64,000 nt of DNA from an uncultured Burkholderiaceae bacterium (GCA_944390675.1 CALXQR010000005.1:62001-126000), one strand, 5' to 3'. Counted from the first letter of the stretch, positions 27,630-37,367 are shown. Notes: generated by a model not told the origin, from the sequence alone. Program-made: numbers and translations.

Positions 27630-28277
27630 TCAACGAGTTAGACGGGTATCGGGGCACTCTTTAAAAAGCGTTTGAGCGGCCACGTTCGGATCCTTTTGTC
27701 CGCAGATGGCAGAAATGACCGCCACACCGTCGGCGCCTGCTTTGAAAATCTCTTTGACGTGATTGGCTTTGAGGCCGCCGATGGCCACCGCGGGCACTGG
27801 GCAAATTTTCATTAGCTGGGCGAGTCCGTCAAAGCCAATCGGAGCGGCAGCGTCAGGTTTTGTGGCGGTGGAAAAAATGGGGCCCACGCCGACATAGTCG
27901 ACAATTGTGGGATCAACATTTTTCATTTGCTCAATGGTGTTGATGGATAACCCCACGAGTTTGTCCGGACCCAGCATGGCTCGGGCGCACGTAGCAGGCA
28001 AATCCTGTTGCCCGATATGAACGCCGTCAGCGCCGCTTGCCACGGCCACATCCACATGATCATCAATAATCAGGGGGATTTTGAAGGGTGCCAGAGCGGT
28101 TTTTAATTCAATCGCGCACTCGTAGAGTTCTCTTTTTTTCCAGTAAGGCGCACGAAGCTGAATGATGCCCGCGCCGGCTTGCGCGGCGGCAAGCGCCGTT
28201 TGTACGATGCCTGTCTGAGCGCAAAGCTTCGGATCAAGCACGAGGTAGAGCCGATAGTCAGGCGTAGGAACAGGCAT
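27630..28277 (-). CDS. thiE: Thiamine-phosphate synthase
   Basis: ThiE joins hydroxymethylpyrimidine pyrophosphate with thiazole phosphate to make thiamine phosphate. The 215-residue TIM-barrel protein has IIQLRAPYW, DGVHIGQQDLP and GVGPIFSTATKPDA, which form the active site. The start has AAGGGGAAAAG before it. It follows thiM by 11 bases, giving a thiazole and pyrimidine salvage operon. No TPP riboswitch is seen upstream of thiM. Confidence 0.95.
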   Translation of the reverse strand: MPVPTPDYRLYLVLDPKLCAQTGIVQTALAAAQAGAGIIQLRAPYWKKRELYECAIELKTALAPFKIPLIIDDHVDVAVASGADGVHIGQQDLPATCARAMLGPDKLVGLSINTIEQMKNVDPTIVDYVGVGPIFSTATKPDAAAPIGFDGLAQLMKICPVPAVAIGGLKANHVKEIFKAGADGVAVISAICGQKDPNVAAQTLFKECPDTRLTR

Positions 28278-28288
28278 TTCTTTTCCCC

Positions 28289-29077
28289 TTAGACGTGTTC
28301 GCGAGCAATCTGATAAAGAGCGTCGAGATAGGCAGGATGAAAACTGCCAGGGCCTTTGCTTTGTTGAGCGGCCATTTCAGAGGCGCGCTTGGCCATCTGA
28401 AGCGCAGAAGCACTTGCTTCAAGTGCCGAGTCGTTGCACGCGCAAAAAGCCGCAACAAGTGCGGAAAGTGAGCAGCCGGTTCCGACAACTAAAGTGCTCA
28501 TCACATCGCCGCCTGCGATGCTCAAAACCTTTTCACCGTCGGTGACAAAATCCGTTTCACCAGTGACGGCGACTACGATGCCGCGCGTCTTTGCCAAAGC
28601 CATCGCCGCTTGCAGCGCGTCATCACTGCTGTCGGTGCTGTCAACGCCGTGGCCGCCTTTACCTTGGCCGGCCAAATTTAAGATTTCACTTGCGTTGCCC
28701 CTGACGACAGTGGGACGAAGCGAGAGAAAATGAGCGATTTGCTGATCTCGCCAAGGTAAAAGACCAGAAGCGACGGGATCGAGCACCCAGGGCATGGACT
28801 TTTTATTGGCGGCTTCAATCGCCAGATTCATGGCGCAAAGTCGCTTTTCCGTGATAGTGCCGACATTGATCAAAAGGGCATCGGCAATCGCGGCAAAGTC
28901 CGCGCTTTCATGCTCATCGATAATCATGGCCGGGGAGGCGCCTGCCGCCAGAAGTACGTCAGCGGTAATCTCCTGCACCACGTCATTTGTCATGCAGTGC
29001 ACTAAGGGGCGCGCATTAACCAAACGCTGGCAGCAGCGATCAAATGTTTCTTGCGATAAATTTTCAACGGTTTGCAT
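28289..29077 (-). CDS. thiM: Hydroxyethylthiazole kinase
   Basis: ThiM phosphorylates salvaged hydroxyethylthiazole for use by ThiE. The start is the ATG at 29077, placed eight bases after AGGA and giving MQTVENLSQ; a frame from 29113 adds 12 residues without support. The 262-residue protein has VHCMTNDVV near 26-34, VLDPVASG, the RGNASEIL motif and the anion-hole GTGCSLSALVAAF with its catalytic Cys. It is the first gene of thiM-thiE and is divergent from lgt. Confidence 0.94.
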   Translation of the reverse strand: MQTVENLSQETFDRCCQRLVNARPLVHCMTNDVVQEITADVLLAAGASPAMIIDEHESADFAAIADALLINVGTITEKRLCAMNLAIEAANKKSMPWVLDPVASGLLPWRDQQIAHFLSLRPTVVRGNASEILNLAGQGKGGHGVDSTDSSDDALQAAMALAKTRGIVVAVTGETDFVTDGEKVLSIAGGDVMSTLVVGTGCSLSALVAAFCACNDSALEASASALQMAKRASEMAAQQSKGPGSFHPAYLDALYQIAREHV

Positions 29078-29175
29078 TTTTTGTGTCCTGAAACAACTGC
29101 CTGACAATAGCACAAAGGCAGGCTTGTGACATCATCGGTACAATGTTTGCCCGACAGTTTTAAGTTAAATACGTT

Positions 29176-29970
29176 ATGTTCGTTCATCCTCAATTTGATC
29201 CCATTGCCTTCTCAGTCGGGCCGTTGTCTGTGCATTGGTACGGTCTTATGTACCTGGTGGGCTTTGCGCTTTTTTGGTTTCTCGGAACCTATCGGGCAAA
29301 AAAAGACGCTTGGCGGTCGATGAGTGCGGAAAAAGTTGAAGATTTGCTCTTTTACGGTGTCCTTGGCGTGATTTTGGGAGGCCGCTTAGGGTACTGTCTG
29401 TTCTATCAGCCGGATTTTTATCTTGCTCATCCTTCGCACATCATTCGAATTTGGGACGGCGGCATGAGCGCTCACGGCGGGATTATCGGTGTAATTTTGG
29501 CAATGTTTTACTTTGCTAAAACACGAAAGATGTCGTTTTTGTCGGTTGCCGACTTTGTGGCGCCGTTGGTGCCTCTTGGCTTATTTTTCGGCCGAATCGG
29601 CAACTTCATCAACGGCGAACTCTGGGGGCGAGTGTGTTCCTCGGATTTTGTCTTCGCAATGATTTTTCCCCAAGCCGCCGATGGTTTGCCCAGACATCCC
29701 TCGCAGCTTTATGAGGCCGGTCTTGAAGGGCTGTGCTTATTTATTCTCTTGTGGTTGTATTCCGCTAAACCGCGTCCTGTTGGAAAAACGGCCGCGCTCT
29801 TTTGCTTGGGCTACGGCTGCGCGCGTTTCGCGGTGGAGTATTTCCGAGAACCGGACTCGTTTTTGGGGCTGCTTGCGTTGGGGCTTAGCCAAGGGCAGTG
29901 GCTGTCTTTGCCGATGATTGTGATCGGTCTGGCAGTCTGGTTCTGGGTTGGCACATCGCAGAAAAACTAA
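29176..29970 (+). CDS. lgt: Prolipoprotein diacylglyceryl transferase
   Basis: Lgt adds diacylglycerol to the lipobox cysteine of prolipoproteins in the inner membrane, the first step of lipoprotein maturation. The 264-residue protein has seven membrane segments, the essential HGG of SAHGGIIG near 96-103 and the family signature [14 protein letters not shown] near 139-152. It is a single gene whose stop overlaps the stop of queH on the other strand by four bases. Confidence 0.96.
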   Translation: MFVHPQFDPIAFSVGPLSVHWYGLMYLVGFALFWFLGTYRAKKDAWRSMSAEKVEDLLFYGVLGVILGGRLGYCLFYQPDFYLAHPSHIIRIWDGGMSAHGGIIGVILAMFYFAKTRKMSFLSVADFVAPLVPLGLFFGRIGNFINGELWGRVCSSDFVFAMIFPQAADGLPRHPSQLYEAGLEGLCLFILLWLYSAKPRPVGKTAALFCLGYGCARFAVEYFREPDSFLGLLALGLSQGQWLSLPMIVIGLAVWFWVGTSQKN

Positions 29971-30560
29971 AGTTCCTGAGGCTTATCCTGCTGCAGGATT
30001 GCCTGACAAGTTTCGGCATCCAGTCTTCGCATCGAAAATTCGCATCCGCAGTACAGCTGGTTATAAAAGCCGTTTAACTTCAGCAGTTCATTCCTTCTTT
30101 GCTGCAAGCCCCCTTTTCGCCAATTTTTATCCCAAAAACGTGTTCCGGGGTAAAGGGATTGAGCCAATTGGCCGGCATGCTTGATTTGTTCAATGTCTTT
30201 CCAACGACTGGAAGCCAAAGTCGTTGTGAAAAGTTCAATTTTTTCTTTTTGAGCAACGCGTGCGGTTTCGGTTAAACGGTAGTTAAAGCACACTTGGCAG
30301 CGTGCGCCGCGCTCGGGCTCCATCTCGAGTCCTTTGACTGCTTCGCGCCACTTGGCGTGGTCATAATCACCATCTATAACACGGATGTTGAGTTCTTGGG
30401 CGTAACGCGTGAGCTCATTTTTACGGATCAGATATTCTGAATCGGGGAAAATGTTGGGGTTAAAGTAAAAAAGCGTGGGGCGGTAGCTGTTTTGCAAAAG
30501 CCACTCCAAAATGGCTGAAGAACAGGGTGCGCAGCAGCAGTGAACTAAAACATCTGTCAT
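29967..30560 (-). CDS. queH: Epoxyqueuosine reductase QueH
   Basis: QueH reduces epoxyqueuosine to queuosine in tRNA, and is unrelated to the cobalamin enzyme QueG. The protein of 197 residues (from the ATG at 30560) has HCCCAPCS near 7-14, CQVC in the middle, and YCGCEFS near the end, the Cys set that binds the iron-sulfur cluster and second metal in DUF208/QueH proteins. A longer start at 30590 is possible; neither has a clear ribosome site. It completes the pathway after QueA and Tgt at 18-20 kb. Confidence 0.93.
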   Translation of the reverse strand: MTDVLVHCCCAPCSSAILEWLLQNSYRPTLFYFNPNIFPDSEYLIRKNELTRYAQELNIRVIDGDYDHAKWREAVKGLEMEPERGARCQVCFNYRLTETARVAQKEKIELFTTTLASSRWKDIEQIKHAGQLAQSLYPGTRFWDKNWRKGGLQQRRNELLKLNGFYNQLYCGCEFSMRRLDAETCQAILQQDKPQEL

Positions 30561-30634
30561 GGTCGAGCTTAATTTTGTTAGGCATTCCATGCGGGCAATT
30601 GTATACTGCGGAAATCTGCAAAGGATTTCTTGCT

Positions 30635-31327
30635 ATGTCGAGTATTTCGGAAAATCTGAATCGGGTTCGGGACAAAATTGCTAAAGCCGGCGGAGATGGC
30701 CGCGTCAAATTATTGGCTGTAAGTAAAACTTTCTCCGTTGACGCAATTAAAGAAGCCGTGGATGCAGGACAGCTCTGCTTTGGGGAAAATTACGCTCAGG
30801 AGGCTTGCGCCAAAGTCGACTGGTTTGCATCGCACTATCCGTCACTGCCCATTGAATGGCACTTTATCGGCGCACTGCAGTCAAATAAAACGCGTTCGGT
30901 TGCCGAGCGTTTTGATTGGATTGAGAGCCTAAGCAGAGTGAAGATTGCTCAGCGCCTCAATGATCAGCGTCCGCCGGAAAAAGGCCCTGTCAATGTGTTG
31001 GTGGAAGTCAATATTGATGACGAAGAAAGTAAGAGCGGAGTGTCAGTTTCGGACTTAAAAGATTTTCTGAGATCCATTTCATCGTTGCCGCTACTTCGTA
31101 TTCGCGGCCTGATGTGCGTTCCCAAAGCACAGGCAAATGATGAGGAAAAGAAAGCAACTTTTGCTCAGATGAGAAAGCTCTATCAAAGCTGTATTGATGA
31201 GGGGTACCCTTTTGATACGTTGTCGATGGGCATGAGCGCGGATTATGAATTGGCTATTAGAGAAGGATCAAACTTGGTAAGAGTGGGATCGGCGATCTTC
31301 GGTGCAAGAGATTATTCAAAAAAATAG
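30635..31327 (+). CDS. PLP homeostasis protein (YggS family)
   Basis: Family members bind pyridoxal phosphate and keep its level and amino-acid pools in balance; no catalysis is known. The start is the ATG at 30635 after AAGGA, giving MSSISENLN and 230 residues. The PLP lysine lies in KLLAVSKTF, and FGENYAQEA, WHFIGALQSNK and LSMGMSADYELAI are family motifs. It is followed ten bases later by proC, a common proteobacterial arrangement. Confidence 0.94.
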   Translation: MSSISENLNRVRDKIAKAGGDGRVKLLAVSKTFSVDAIKEAVDAGQLCFGENYAQEACAKVDWFASHYPSLPIEWHFIGALQSNKTRSVAERFDWIESLSRVKIAQRLNDQRPPEKGPVNVLVEVNIDDEESKSGVSVSDLKDFLRSISSLPLLRIRGLMCVPKAQANDEEKKATFAQMRKLYQSCIDEGYPFDTLSMGMSADYELAIREGSNLVRVGSAIFGARDYSKK

Positions 31328-31337
31328 GGAGTAAAAG

Positions 31338-32153
31338 ATGCAAAAACGAATTGCAATGATCGGCGGCGGGAATATGGCCGGCGCGTTGGTGGCGGGACTG
31401 TCTTCTGCGGGCTATCCCTCGGAGCTCATTGACGTCATGGATCGCAATCCCGGTAAGTGTGAAAAGCTTCATGATGCTTATGGCGCCAATACGCATTTGT
31501 CAGCGGGCGATTGGCTGCGTGATGCAGAAGTGGTGGTGCTTGCTGTCAAGCCCCAGGGACTGTCGAAAACAATTGAAGAGATTAAGCCCTTTTTGGAAAA
31601 AGAAGCCTTTTTTATTTCGATTGCCGCAGGGCTGCGGGTGTGCGACATCGCCAGATGGCTGGGTTCTGACCGATTGGTTCGTGCCATGCCCAATACGCCT
31701 GCTTTGGTAAAAGCCGGTGTGGTGGGCTTGTACGTTCCCGAAGCAGCAAAAGAGTTTTCGAAAATCGCTCAGGAAATATTGCGCGCCATGGGCGAGGTGA
31801 TTACGGTTCAAAGCGAAACGCAATTGGATGTGCTCTCAACGATTTCGGGCTCTGGCCCTGCTTATGTGTTCCGTTTTATCGAAGCGCTGGAAGCGGCTGC
31901 TGTCAAACGCGGATTTGATCCTCAGGCGGCCAGAAAAATGGCGATTTTAACCGTTGTCGGTTCAGCAAAATTGGCTCAAAACAGCAGCGACTCTCCCGCT
32001 CAGCTTCGCATCAATGTGACGAGCAAAGGCGGCACGACCGCTGAGGCGCTGCGCGTGATGGAAGAACATCATTTCATGGAAATGATGGATGAAGCCGTTC
32101 AGGCGGCCTATGATCGCAGCCAAGTGCTTGCCGATGAATTAGGAAAAATTTAG
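31338..32153 (+). CDS. proC: Pyrroline-5-carboxylate reductase
   Basis: ProC reduces pyrroline-5-carboxylate to proline with NAD(P)H, the last step after ProB and ProA. The 271-residue protein has the N-terminal dinucleotide site MIGGGNMAGALV, the MPNTPALVKAGV stretch and the C-terminal family signature SGSGPAYVFRFIEAL with LRINVTSKGGTTAEAL. It is co-transcribed with the YggS-type gene. Confidence 0.96.
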   Translation: MQKRIAMIGGGNMAGALVAGLSSAGYPSELIDVMDRNPGKCEKLHDAYGANTHLSAGDWLRDAEVVVLAVKPQGLSKTIEEIKPFLEKEAFFISIAAGLRVCDIARWLGSDRLVRAMPNTPALVKAGVVGLYVPEAAKEFSKIAQEILRAMGEVITVQSETQLDVLSTISGSGPAYVFRFIEALEAAAVKRGFDPQAARKMAILTVVGSAKLAQNSSDSPAQLRINVTSKGGTTAEALRVMEEHHFMEMMDEAVQAAYDRSQVLADELGKI

Positions 32154-32162
32154 ATCAGCGCG

Positions 32163-32193
32163 AAAAAAGGGGTGTTTTTTGAACACCCCTTTG
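32163..32193. terminator. Two-way terminator between proC and pepT
   Basis: AGGGGTGTT (32168-32176) pairs with AACACCCCT (32182-32190). On the minus strand six T follow, so it is best for pepT; on plus it ends proC. Confidence 0.8.
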
Positions 32194-32213
32194 AGAGAAA
32201 AAATTAATGCGGA

Positions 32214-33500
32214 TTAGTCAAGCTTTTTGACTTCTGCAGACATCTTGCCGAGCATAATGCCCAAATCCAAGGCGCGTTGAATGCCGGTAACAGACAAGCA
32301 TTCAAAGATACCGTGGTAGTTCATGCCGCCCGTAAAGAGGTTCGGGGTAGGCAGACCCATGGCAGACAATCGAGCGCCGTCTGTGCCGCCGCGCACCGGT
32401 TTTTCATGGATTTCTACGCCGATGCGGCGATAGGCTTCACGGGCCAAGTCGCACACGGCAGGAGCCTTATCCAAGTAGTTCTTAAGGTTGTGGTATTGAA
32501 CCTTGATATCGGCTGTAATGCGGTTATCCCAGACCGTGTTCATATCTTCAACCATCTTGCGAACGTAGTTCATACGTTCTTCAAAGCGGAAGTTGTTGTG
32601 ATCGCGAATGAGCATCTTTAAGTCAACACCGCGCACGGCACCCGTAATGCCCATGGGGTGGAAGAAGCCTTCATGACCTTCTGTTTTTTCCGGGATGGAT
32701 TCAGCAGGCAGACGGGAGAGGAAGTCCATAGCCATGCGGATGGCATTGACCATCTTATTCTTGGCAGAGCCCGGGTGAGTGTTTAAGCCTTCAAAGTGAA
32801 CCTTCACCATAGCGGCGTTAAAGGTTTCTGTTTCAAAGCCGCCTAATTCGTCGCCGTCAAAGGTATAGGCGTACTGAGCGCCAAATTCAGCGATATCAAA
32901 GTTTTCTGTGCCACGACCCACTTCTTCATCAGGGGTGACGGCAAAGCAGAGCTTGGCGTGCGACACTTCGGGGTGTTCTACGAAATAACGAGCCGTTTCA
33001 ACAATAATGGCGATGCCGGCTTTGTCGTCAGCGCCCAAAAGGGTGGTGCCGTCTGTAACGACGAGTTGTTCGCCAGCGTATTTGGCTACGCCCGGGAAGC
33101 GTTCCATCGTTAAAACGATATTCTTTTCCTTATTCAAAACAATGTCGCCGCCCTTGTAGTCAACGACTTGCCACTTGGCGGGTTCGCCGGAGGCTTCAGG
33201 AGAGGTGTCCATGTGAGCGATCATCCCCATGGCCGGAGCGTTTTCAAGACCAGCCGTGGCAGGCAAGTAAGCCAACACGATGCCTTTGTCGGTAACGCGA
33301 ACGTCTTTCAGACCGACGCTTTCGAATTCAGCTTTCAAAAGCTGCGCGTAAGCGACTTGCGCTTCAGTGGAAGGAGCAGTTGTGCTGTTGGGGTCAGACG
33401 TTGTGTTGTATTGAGTGTAAGACAAGAAGCGTTGCAAAATCAGGGGAAGTTTGGCAAAGCTTTCGGCCGTGTAGTTGCCGTAGTAGTCGTGCTTTAACAT
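32214..33500 (-). CDS. pepT: Peptidase T (tripeptidase)
   Basis: PepT removes the N-terminal residue from tripeptides in the cytoplasm. The 428-residue M20B protein has HMDTSPE, the GADDKAGIA metal site, the PDEEVGRGTENFD catalytic Glu pair, FDGDELGGFETETFNAA, and RGGTDGARLS near the end. The start follows AGAGGTGG. In E. coli pepT is FNR-controlled; here the upstream spacer has no clear FNR box. It is a single gene. Confidence 0.96.
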   Translation of the reverse strand: MLKHDYYGNYTAESFAKLPLILQRFLSYTQYNTTSDPNSTTAPSTEAQVAYAQLLKAEFESVGLKDVRVTDKGIVLAYLPATAGLENAPAMGMIAHMDTSPEASGEPAKWQVVDYKGGDIVLNKEKNIVLTMERFPGVAKYAGEQLVVTDGTTLLGADDKAGIAIIVETARYFVEHPEVSHAKLCFAVTPDEEVGRGTENFDIAEFGAQYAYTFDGDELGGFETETFNAAMVKVHFEGLNTHPGSAKNKMVNAIRMAMDFLSRLPAESIPEKTEGHEGFFHPMGITGAVRGVDLKMLIRDHNNFRFEERMNYVRKMVEDMNTVWDNRITADIKVQYHNLKNYLDKAPAVCDLAREAYRRIGVEIHEKPVRGGTDGARLSAMGLPTPNLFTGGMNYHGIFECLSVTGIQRALDLGIMLGKMSAEVKKLD

Positions 33501-33838
33501 GGGTGTCCACCTCTATATAAGAAATGCGTCAATGATCGGCGCAACAAAAACTGCGAAGATTTTAATGGTATGACTAGATTCACTATCACAAAAACTAAGT
33601 CAATTTGCCTAACCTCAAATGCTTATCAAATTTTGCAATCTATAGGCGTTTTAACCAATTTTAGAGACTAGTCACTTTTACCTATAATCGGCAAGACTTT
33701 TTGTCTTAACAGGCTGTCAGCTGCGTTTTTCGCGGCCAGTTTTGGATACGGCTTTACCGACGATAATGGTGGTACACATGGATGGTTCTCCTTCCGGGTG
33801 CGAAAATCAGTGAAAGAGGATGTTGTAAAAATTCGATG
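33501..33838. other. Spacer between pepT and oxyR
   Basis: These 338 bases hold a 20-codon dipeptidase remnant (33717-33779), a small stem AAGAC-TTTTT-GTCTT at 33694-33708, and otherwise AT-rich sequence with no clear gene. Confidence 0.5.
33717..33779 (-). pseudogene. Remnant of a C69-family dipeptidase (first 20 codons)
   Basis: A strong ribosome site (GGAAGGAGAA) is followed by an ATG and the residues MCTTIIVGKAVSKTGR, then four more codons and a stop. C69 dipeptidases begin this way, with the Cys after Met acting as nucleophile and TTIIVGK as the start of the fold. The other 450 or so residues are absent from the following spacer in all frames I read. I take it as the 5' stump of a deleted gene. 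It could instead be a short leader peptide. Confidence 0.5.
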
Positions 33839-34795
33839 TTAATTTGCCTCAGAAACAGAACTTACGGGCGGCAGGTTCAGGACCTTGCAGCCTTCGAGAT
33901 TGAGACTGTTTACCGCAGTCTTAATGGCTTCAATTGCGGGCATTCGGTTAAAGCTTTTACGCCAAGCGATGATCACTCTACGGGTCGGAGTCGGTTTTTC
34001 AAACGCGATGGCCTTCACCAATTCATCGCACTTGGTTTCCTGAAGCGCGGAACTCGGCAAGACGGTAATGCCAAGTCCTTGAGCGACCATATGGTGGATG
34101 GTGAGCAATGAGGAACCTTCAACCGTTTTTTGCATGGTTGTTACGCCATTTTTTCGAGGTGAGCTTTCAGGACAAGCCTCAAGAATCTGATCACGCAGGC
34201 AGTGTCCTTTGCCAAGCAACAGTAGTTTTCCGGTGCGCACTTCCTCGCGGGCGATTTCTTTGCGCGAGGCCCATTCGTGATCGCGCGGAACCGCGACAAC
34301 GAAATCTTCATCATAAAGCGGCATCAGCATCAGTCCGGGTTCGTTGATCGGAAGCGCCATAATGGCCACGTCAATGTCTCCGGAGCGAAGCTGCTCAAGC
34401 AAGTTTGCCGTGTAGTTTTCGGTCAGAATCAGAGGCATTTTTGGGGCAATTTTGAGCATTTTATGCACCAGGCCCGGCATTAAATAGGGACTGATGGTGA
34501 AAATGGCGCCCAGGCGCAGCGGACCGCAAAGAGGATCTTTGCCCTGGACGGCAAGCTCTTCGATTTTGCGGACATCTTCCAAAACTCTCTGTGCTTGTTC
34601 AACAATTGTTTCGCCTACAGGAGTGAGCGACACTTCCTGAGAGCGTCGTTCAAAAATGTGTACCCCCAGCTCTTCTTCCAACTTCCTGACTGCAACAGAC
34701 AGTGACGGCTGAGAGATAAAACAGGATTCTGCCGCGCGACCGAAATGGCGCTCACGTGCGACAGCGATGATGTACTTCAATTCAGTGAGTGTCAC
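33839..34795 (-). CDS. oxyR: Peroxide-sensing regulator OxyR
   Basis: OxyR is a LysR-type activator switched by peroxide through a disulfide. The 318-residue protein has the LysR helix-turn-helix in residues 1-60 and both redox cysteines, C199 in GKGHCLRDQ and C208 in LEAC, at the same numbers as in E. coli OxyR. The start is a GTG that touches the recG stop (TAAGTG), so it is translated from the recG message. ridA-recG-oxyR appears to be one operon. Confidence 0.95.
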   Translation of the reverse strand: MTLTELKYIIAVARERHFGRAAESCFISQPSLSVAVRKLEEELGVHIFERRSQEVSLTPVGETIVEQAQRVLEDVRKIEELAVQGKDPLCGPLRLGAIFTISPYLMPGLVHKMLKIAPKMPLILTENYTANLLEQLRSGDIDVAIMALPINEPGLMLMPLYDEDFVVAVPRDHEWASRKEIAREEVRTGKLLLLGKGHCLRDQILEACPESSPRKNGVTTMQKTVEGSSLLTIHHMVAQGLGITVLPSSALQETKCDELVKAIAFEKPTPTRRVIIAWRKSFNRMPAIEAIKTAVNSLNLEGCKVLNLPPVSSVSEAN

Positions 34796-36850
34796 TTATG
34801 CCTCCAAAAATTTCTCATAGCCGCTAAACCACCGTCTGGCATGCTGTTTGGCGCGTTCTGGGTCTTTAGCCAACCATTGCAGTGCGAAGTCGCGTGCTGA
34901 TTCGAGTAGCGCGCTGTCTTCTTCAAGATTGGCAAATCTTAACAAGGGAACGCCCGATTGTCTTGCCCCAAGAAATTCACCGGGACCGCGAATTTCCAAA
35001 TCACGTCGGGCAATTTCAAATCCATCGTTGGTTTCGCGAATGACTTTGAGTCGCTCGCGGCCGGTTTCAGATAATTCACCGTAAAGCAGAATGCAAAAAC
35101 TTTTTTCCGCGCCGCGCCCAACTCGTCCTCTTAATTGATGCAGCTGCGCCAATCCAAACCGTTCAGCGTGTTCAATAACCATCAATGTTGCATTGGGGAC
35201 GTCTACGCCTACTTCAATGACGGTGGTTGCAACCAAAACATCGATTTCACCGTCTTTAAAGCTTTGCATAACGGTTTGCTTATCTTCCGGCGCAAGAGCG
35301 CCGTGTACTAGACCGATTCGCAATCCCGGCAGCAGGCTCTTGATGTCTTCGTACGTTTCTGTGGCGGCTGTTAAATCAATTTTTTCGCTCTCTTCAATGA
35401 GCGGACAAACCCAATAGACCTGCCGGCCTTGAGCGACCTGCTGAGCGATAGTGGCAATGATTTCGTTTTTCCGAGTAAGGCTCACAAGCTTTGTTGTGAT
35501 GGGTTGGCGGCCGGCAGGCAGCTCATCAACAACAGAAACGTCAAGGTCAGCCAGATAACTCATGGCAAGCGTTCTTGGAATAGGGGTGGCGGAAAGCATC
35601 AATAGGTGCGGCATGTGATTGCCGGAAGATTCGCGCAGCGCAAGCCTTTGAGCAACCCCGAATCGATGCTGTTCGTCGACAATGCTCAATCCCAGATTGG
35701 CAAACCGCACGCTATCTTGGATCAGTGCGTGGGTGCCCACGATCAATTGCGCTTCGCCTGAGGCAATCGCTTCCAGATTTTCATTTTTCTGACGGCTTTT
35801 TTGTTTTCCGCCCAGCCAAACAATTTTAATTCCTAGTGGCTTTAACCATTGGCAGATTTTTTCATAATGCTGCTCTGCCAGTATTTCAGTTGGCGCCATG
35901 AGTGCCGCCTGATACCCGGCGTCAATTGTCAAAGCCGCGGCCAGCGCGGCGATTACGGTTTTGCCGCTGCCGACGTCGCCTTGCACAAGACGATTCATGG
36001 GAATGATTTTTGCTAAATCCGCTCGAATCTCTCCGACGACTCTTTTTTGAGCGCCTGTTAACGAAAATGGCAGCAGCTCAAGAAGTTTATCGGTTATCGG
36101 GTGTTTCTCCGGAGCGATTTGCGGCGCGCGGCAAAGCGCTTTTAACGCTCGGGAGTGTCTCAGAGCAATTTGCTGCGCAACCAACTCATCAAATTTGAGT
36201 CTTTCCCAAGCAGGATCGGTTTTATCCTGCAAGGCTTGAAGACTTGCACCCACCGGCGGATGGTGGATGTAGCGAAGCGCGGCATCCAAAGAGGGCAAAT
36301 GCAATCGATTTAATACCTCAGCGGGCAAAAGATCTTTGATTTCCACATCCAGAAGCGCCCGAGCGATTCGTTTGCGCAGCCAATTTTGCGTAATGCCTTC
36401 GCCTGCGGGATAGACCGGCGTTAGTGTGCTGGGCAACGCCGCACCTTCTAAGGCAGCGCGGATTTTCGGATGCAGCATCTCCAAACCAAGAAAGCCGTCT
36501 CGCACCGGACCATAAAGTCGGATTTTTTGACCGACCGCGAGTTGCTTGATCTGAGAGGGGTAAAAATGAAGCAGTCGGACGGTCACGGTACCGGTGCCGT
36601 CGCTCACAACTGCTTGAAGTTGTTCGCCCGAGGGCCGTCTGATGCGCTCGCTTCGAAGAACTTCTCCCTCGCACTGCTGAGTGCTGCCCGGTTCGAGCTG
36701 TCCGATCGGTGTCAGAGAGGTTTCGTCTTCGTAGCGAAGCGGAAGATGAAAAACATAATCCCAATCTTTATTCAGGCCCAGTTTGGCCAAACGCTCCGAC
36801 AGAGGGGGAAGTTTCTCACCTTTTTTTCGCATGTAGGCGGCTAAGGGCAT
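34796..36850 (-). CDS. recG: ATP-dependent DNA helicase RecG
   Basis: RecG remodels stalled forks and branch-migrates Holliday junctions. The 684-residue protein has an N-terminal wedge (OB) domain and then the SF2 helicase core with the P-loop GDVGSGKT, the DEQHRFGV motif II, LMLSATPIPRT motif III, TTVIEVGVDVPNA and QLRGRVGRG motif VI. Length is normal. It lies 17 bases after ridA and directly before oxyR; recG-oxyR neighbours are known from Pseudomonas and Neisseria relatives. Confidence 0.97.
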   Translation of the reverse strand: MPLAAYMRKKGEKLPPLSERLAKLGLNKDWDYVFHLPLRYEDETSLTPIGQLEPGSTQQCEGEVLRSERIRRPSGEQLQAVVSDGTGTVTVRLLHFYPSQIKQLAVGQKIRLYGPVRDGFLGLEMLHPKIRAALEGAALPSTLTPVYPAGEGITQNWLRKRIARALLDVEIKDLLPAEVLNRLHLPSLDAALRYIHHPPVGASLQALQDKTDPAWERLKFDELVAQQIALRHSRALKALCRAPQIAPEKHPITDKLLELLPFSLTGAQKRVVGEIRADLAKIIPMNRLVQGDVGSGKTVIAALAAALTIDAGYQAALMAPTEILAEQHYEKICQWLKPLGIKIVWLGGKQKSRQKNENLEAIASGEAQLIVGTHALIQDSVRFANLGLSIVDEQHRFGVAQRLALRESSGNHMPHLLMLSATPIPRTLAMSYLADLDVSVVDELPAGRQPITTKLVSLTRKNEIIATIAQQVAQGRQVYWVCPLIEESEKIDLTAATETYEDIKSLLPGLRIGLVHGALAPEDKQTVMQSFKDGEIDVLVATTVIEVGVDVPNATLMVIEHAERFGLAQLHQLRGRVGRGAEKSFCILLYGELSETGRERLKVIRETNDGFEIARRDLEIRGPGEFLGARQSGVPLLRFANLEEDSALLESARDFALQWLAKDPERAKQHARRWFSGYEKFLEA

Positions 36851-36867
36851 CTCGGTACCTTAAAAAC

Positions 36868-37245
36868 TTAAAGACTCACAATCGCTTCGACTTCTACCGC
36901 TCCGCCTTTGGGCAATGCTGCGACCGCAAAACAGCTGCGGGCCGGGTAGGGGGCTTGGCAGTATTCCTGCATCACGGCATTCACTGCGGGGAAGTTCGCC
37001 ATGTCTGTTAAGAAAATGGTGATTTTCATCACGTTGCTCATGGAGCCGCCGGCAGCTTCAACGATGGCTTTGACGTTTTCGAATGCCTGACGGGCCTGCG
37101 CGGTAAAGTCGGCGGGCAGCTCTCCCGTTTTAGGATCAATGCCGAGCTGACCGGAAGTAAAGAGGTTGGCAACACCCTTGGTTGCTTGGGAATACGGTCC
37201 GATGGCAGCGGGCGCCTTGTCGGTATGAATGATTTCGTGGGCCAT
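36868..37245 (-). CDS. ridA: RidA-family enamine/imine deaminase
   Basis: RidA hydrolyses reactive enamines such as 2-aminoacrylate made by PLP enzymes. The start is the ATG at 37245 with AAGGAG before it, giving MAHEIIHTDKAP and 125 residues; the open frame upstream is not family sequence. The substrate-binding Arg is in PARSCFAVAALPKGG and the C-terminal VEVEAIVSL is typical. It is the first gene of a likely ridA-recG-oxyR operon. Confidence 0.95.
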   Translation of the reverse strand: MAHEIIHTDKAPAAIGPYSQATKGVANLFTSGQLGIDPKTGELPADFTAQARQAFENVKAIVEAAGGSMSNVMKITIFLTDMANFPAVNAVMQEYCQAPYPARSCFAVAALPKGGAVEVEAIVSL

Positions 37246-37367
37246 GAGTGACTCCTTAGTAAAAGAGTTAGAGAGGAATAATGTTGCCATTTTAACCTGA
37301 GCGTTCTTTGTTAAGTCCGCTAAAACGACACTGTATTTTGTCAAATAAAACGATGAAATTAACAATG

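Noticed and set aside
28970-29175. Search for a TPP riboswitch before thiM
   Set aside because: The spacer to lgt is about 100 bases and has no CUGAGA-type core or matching stems.
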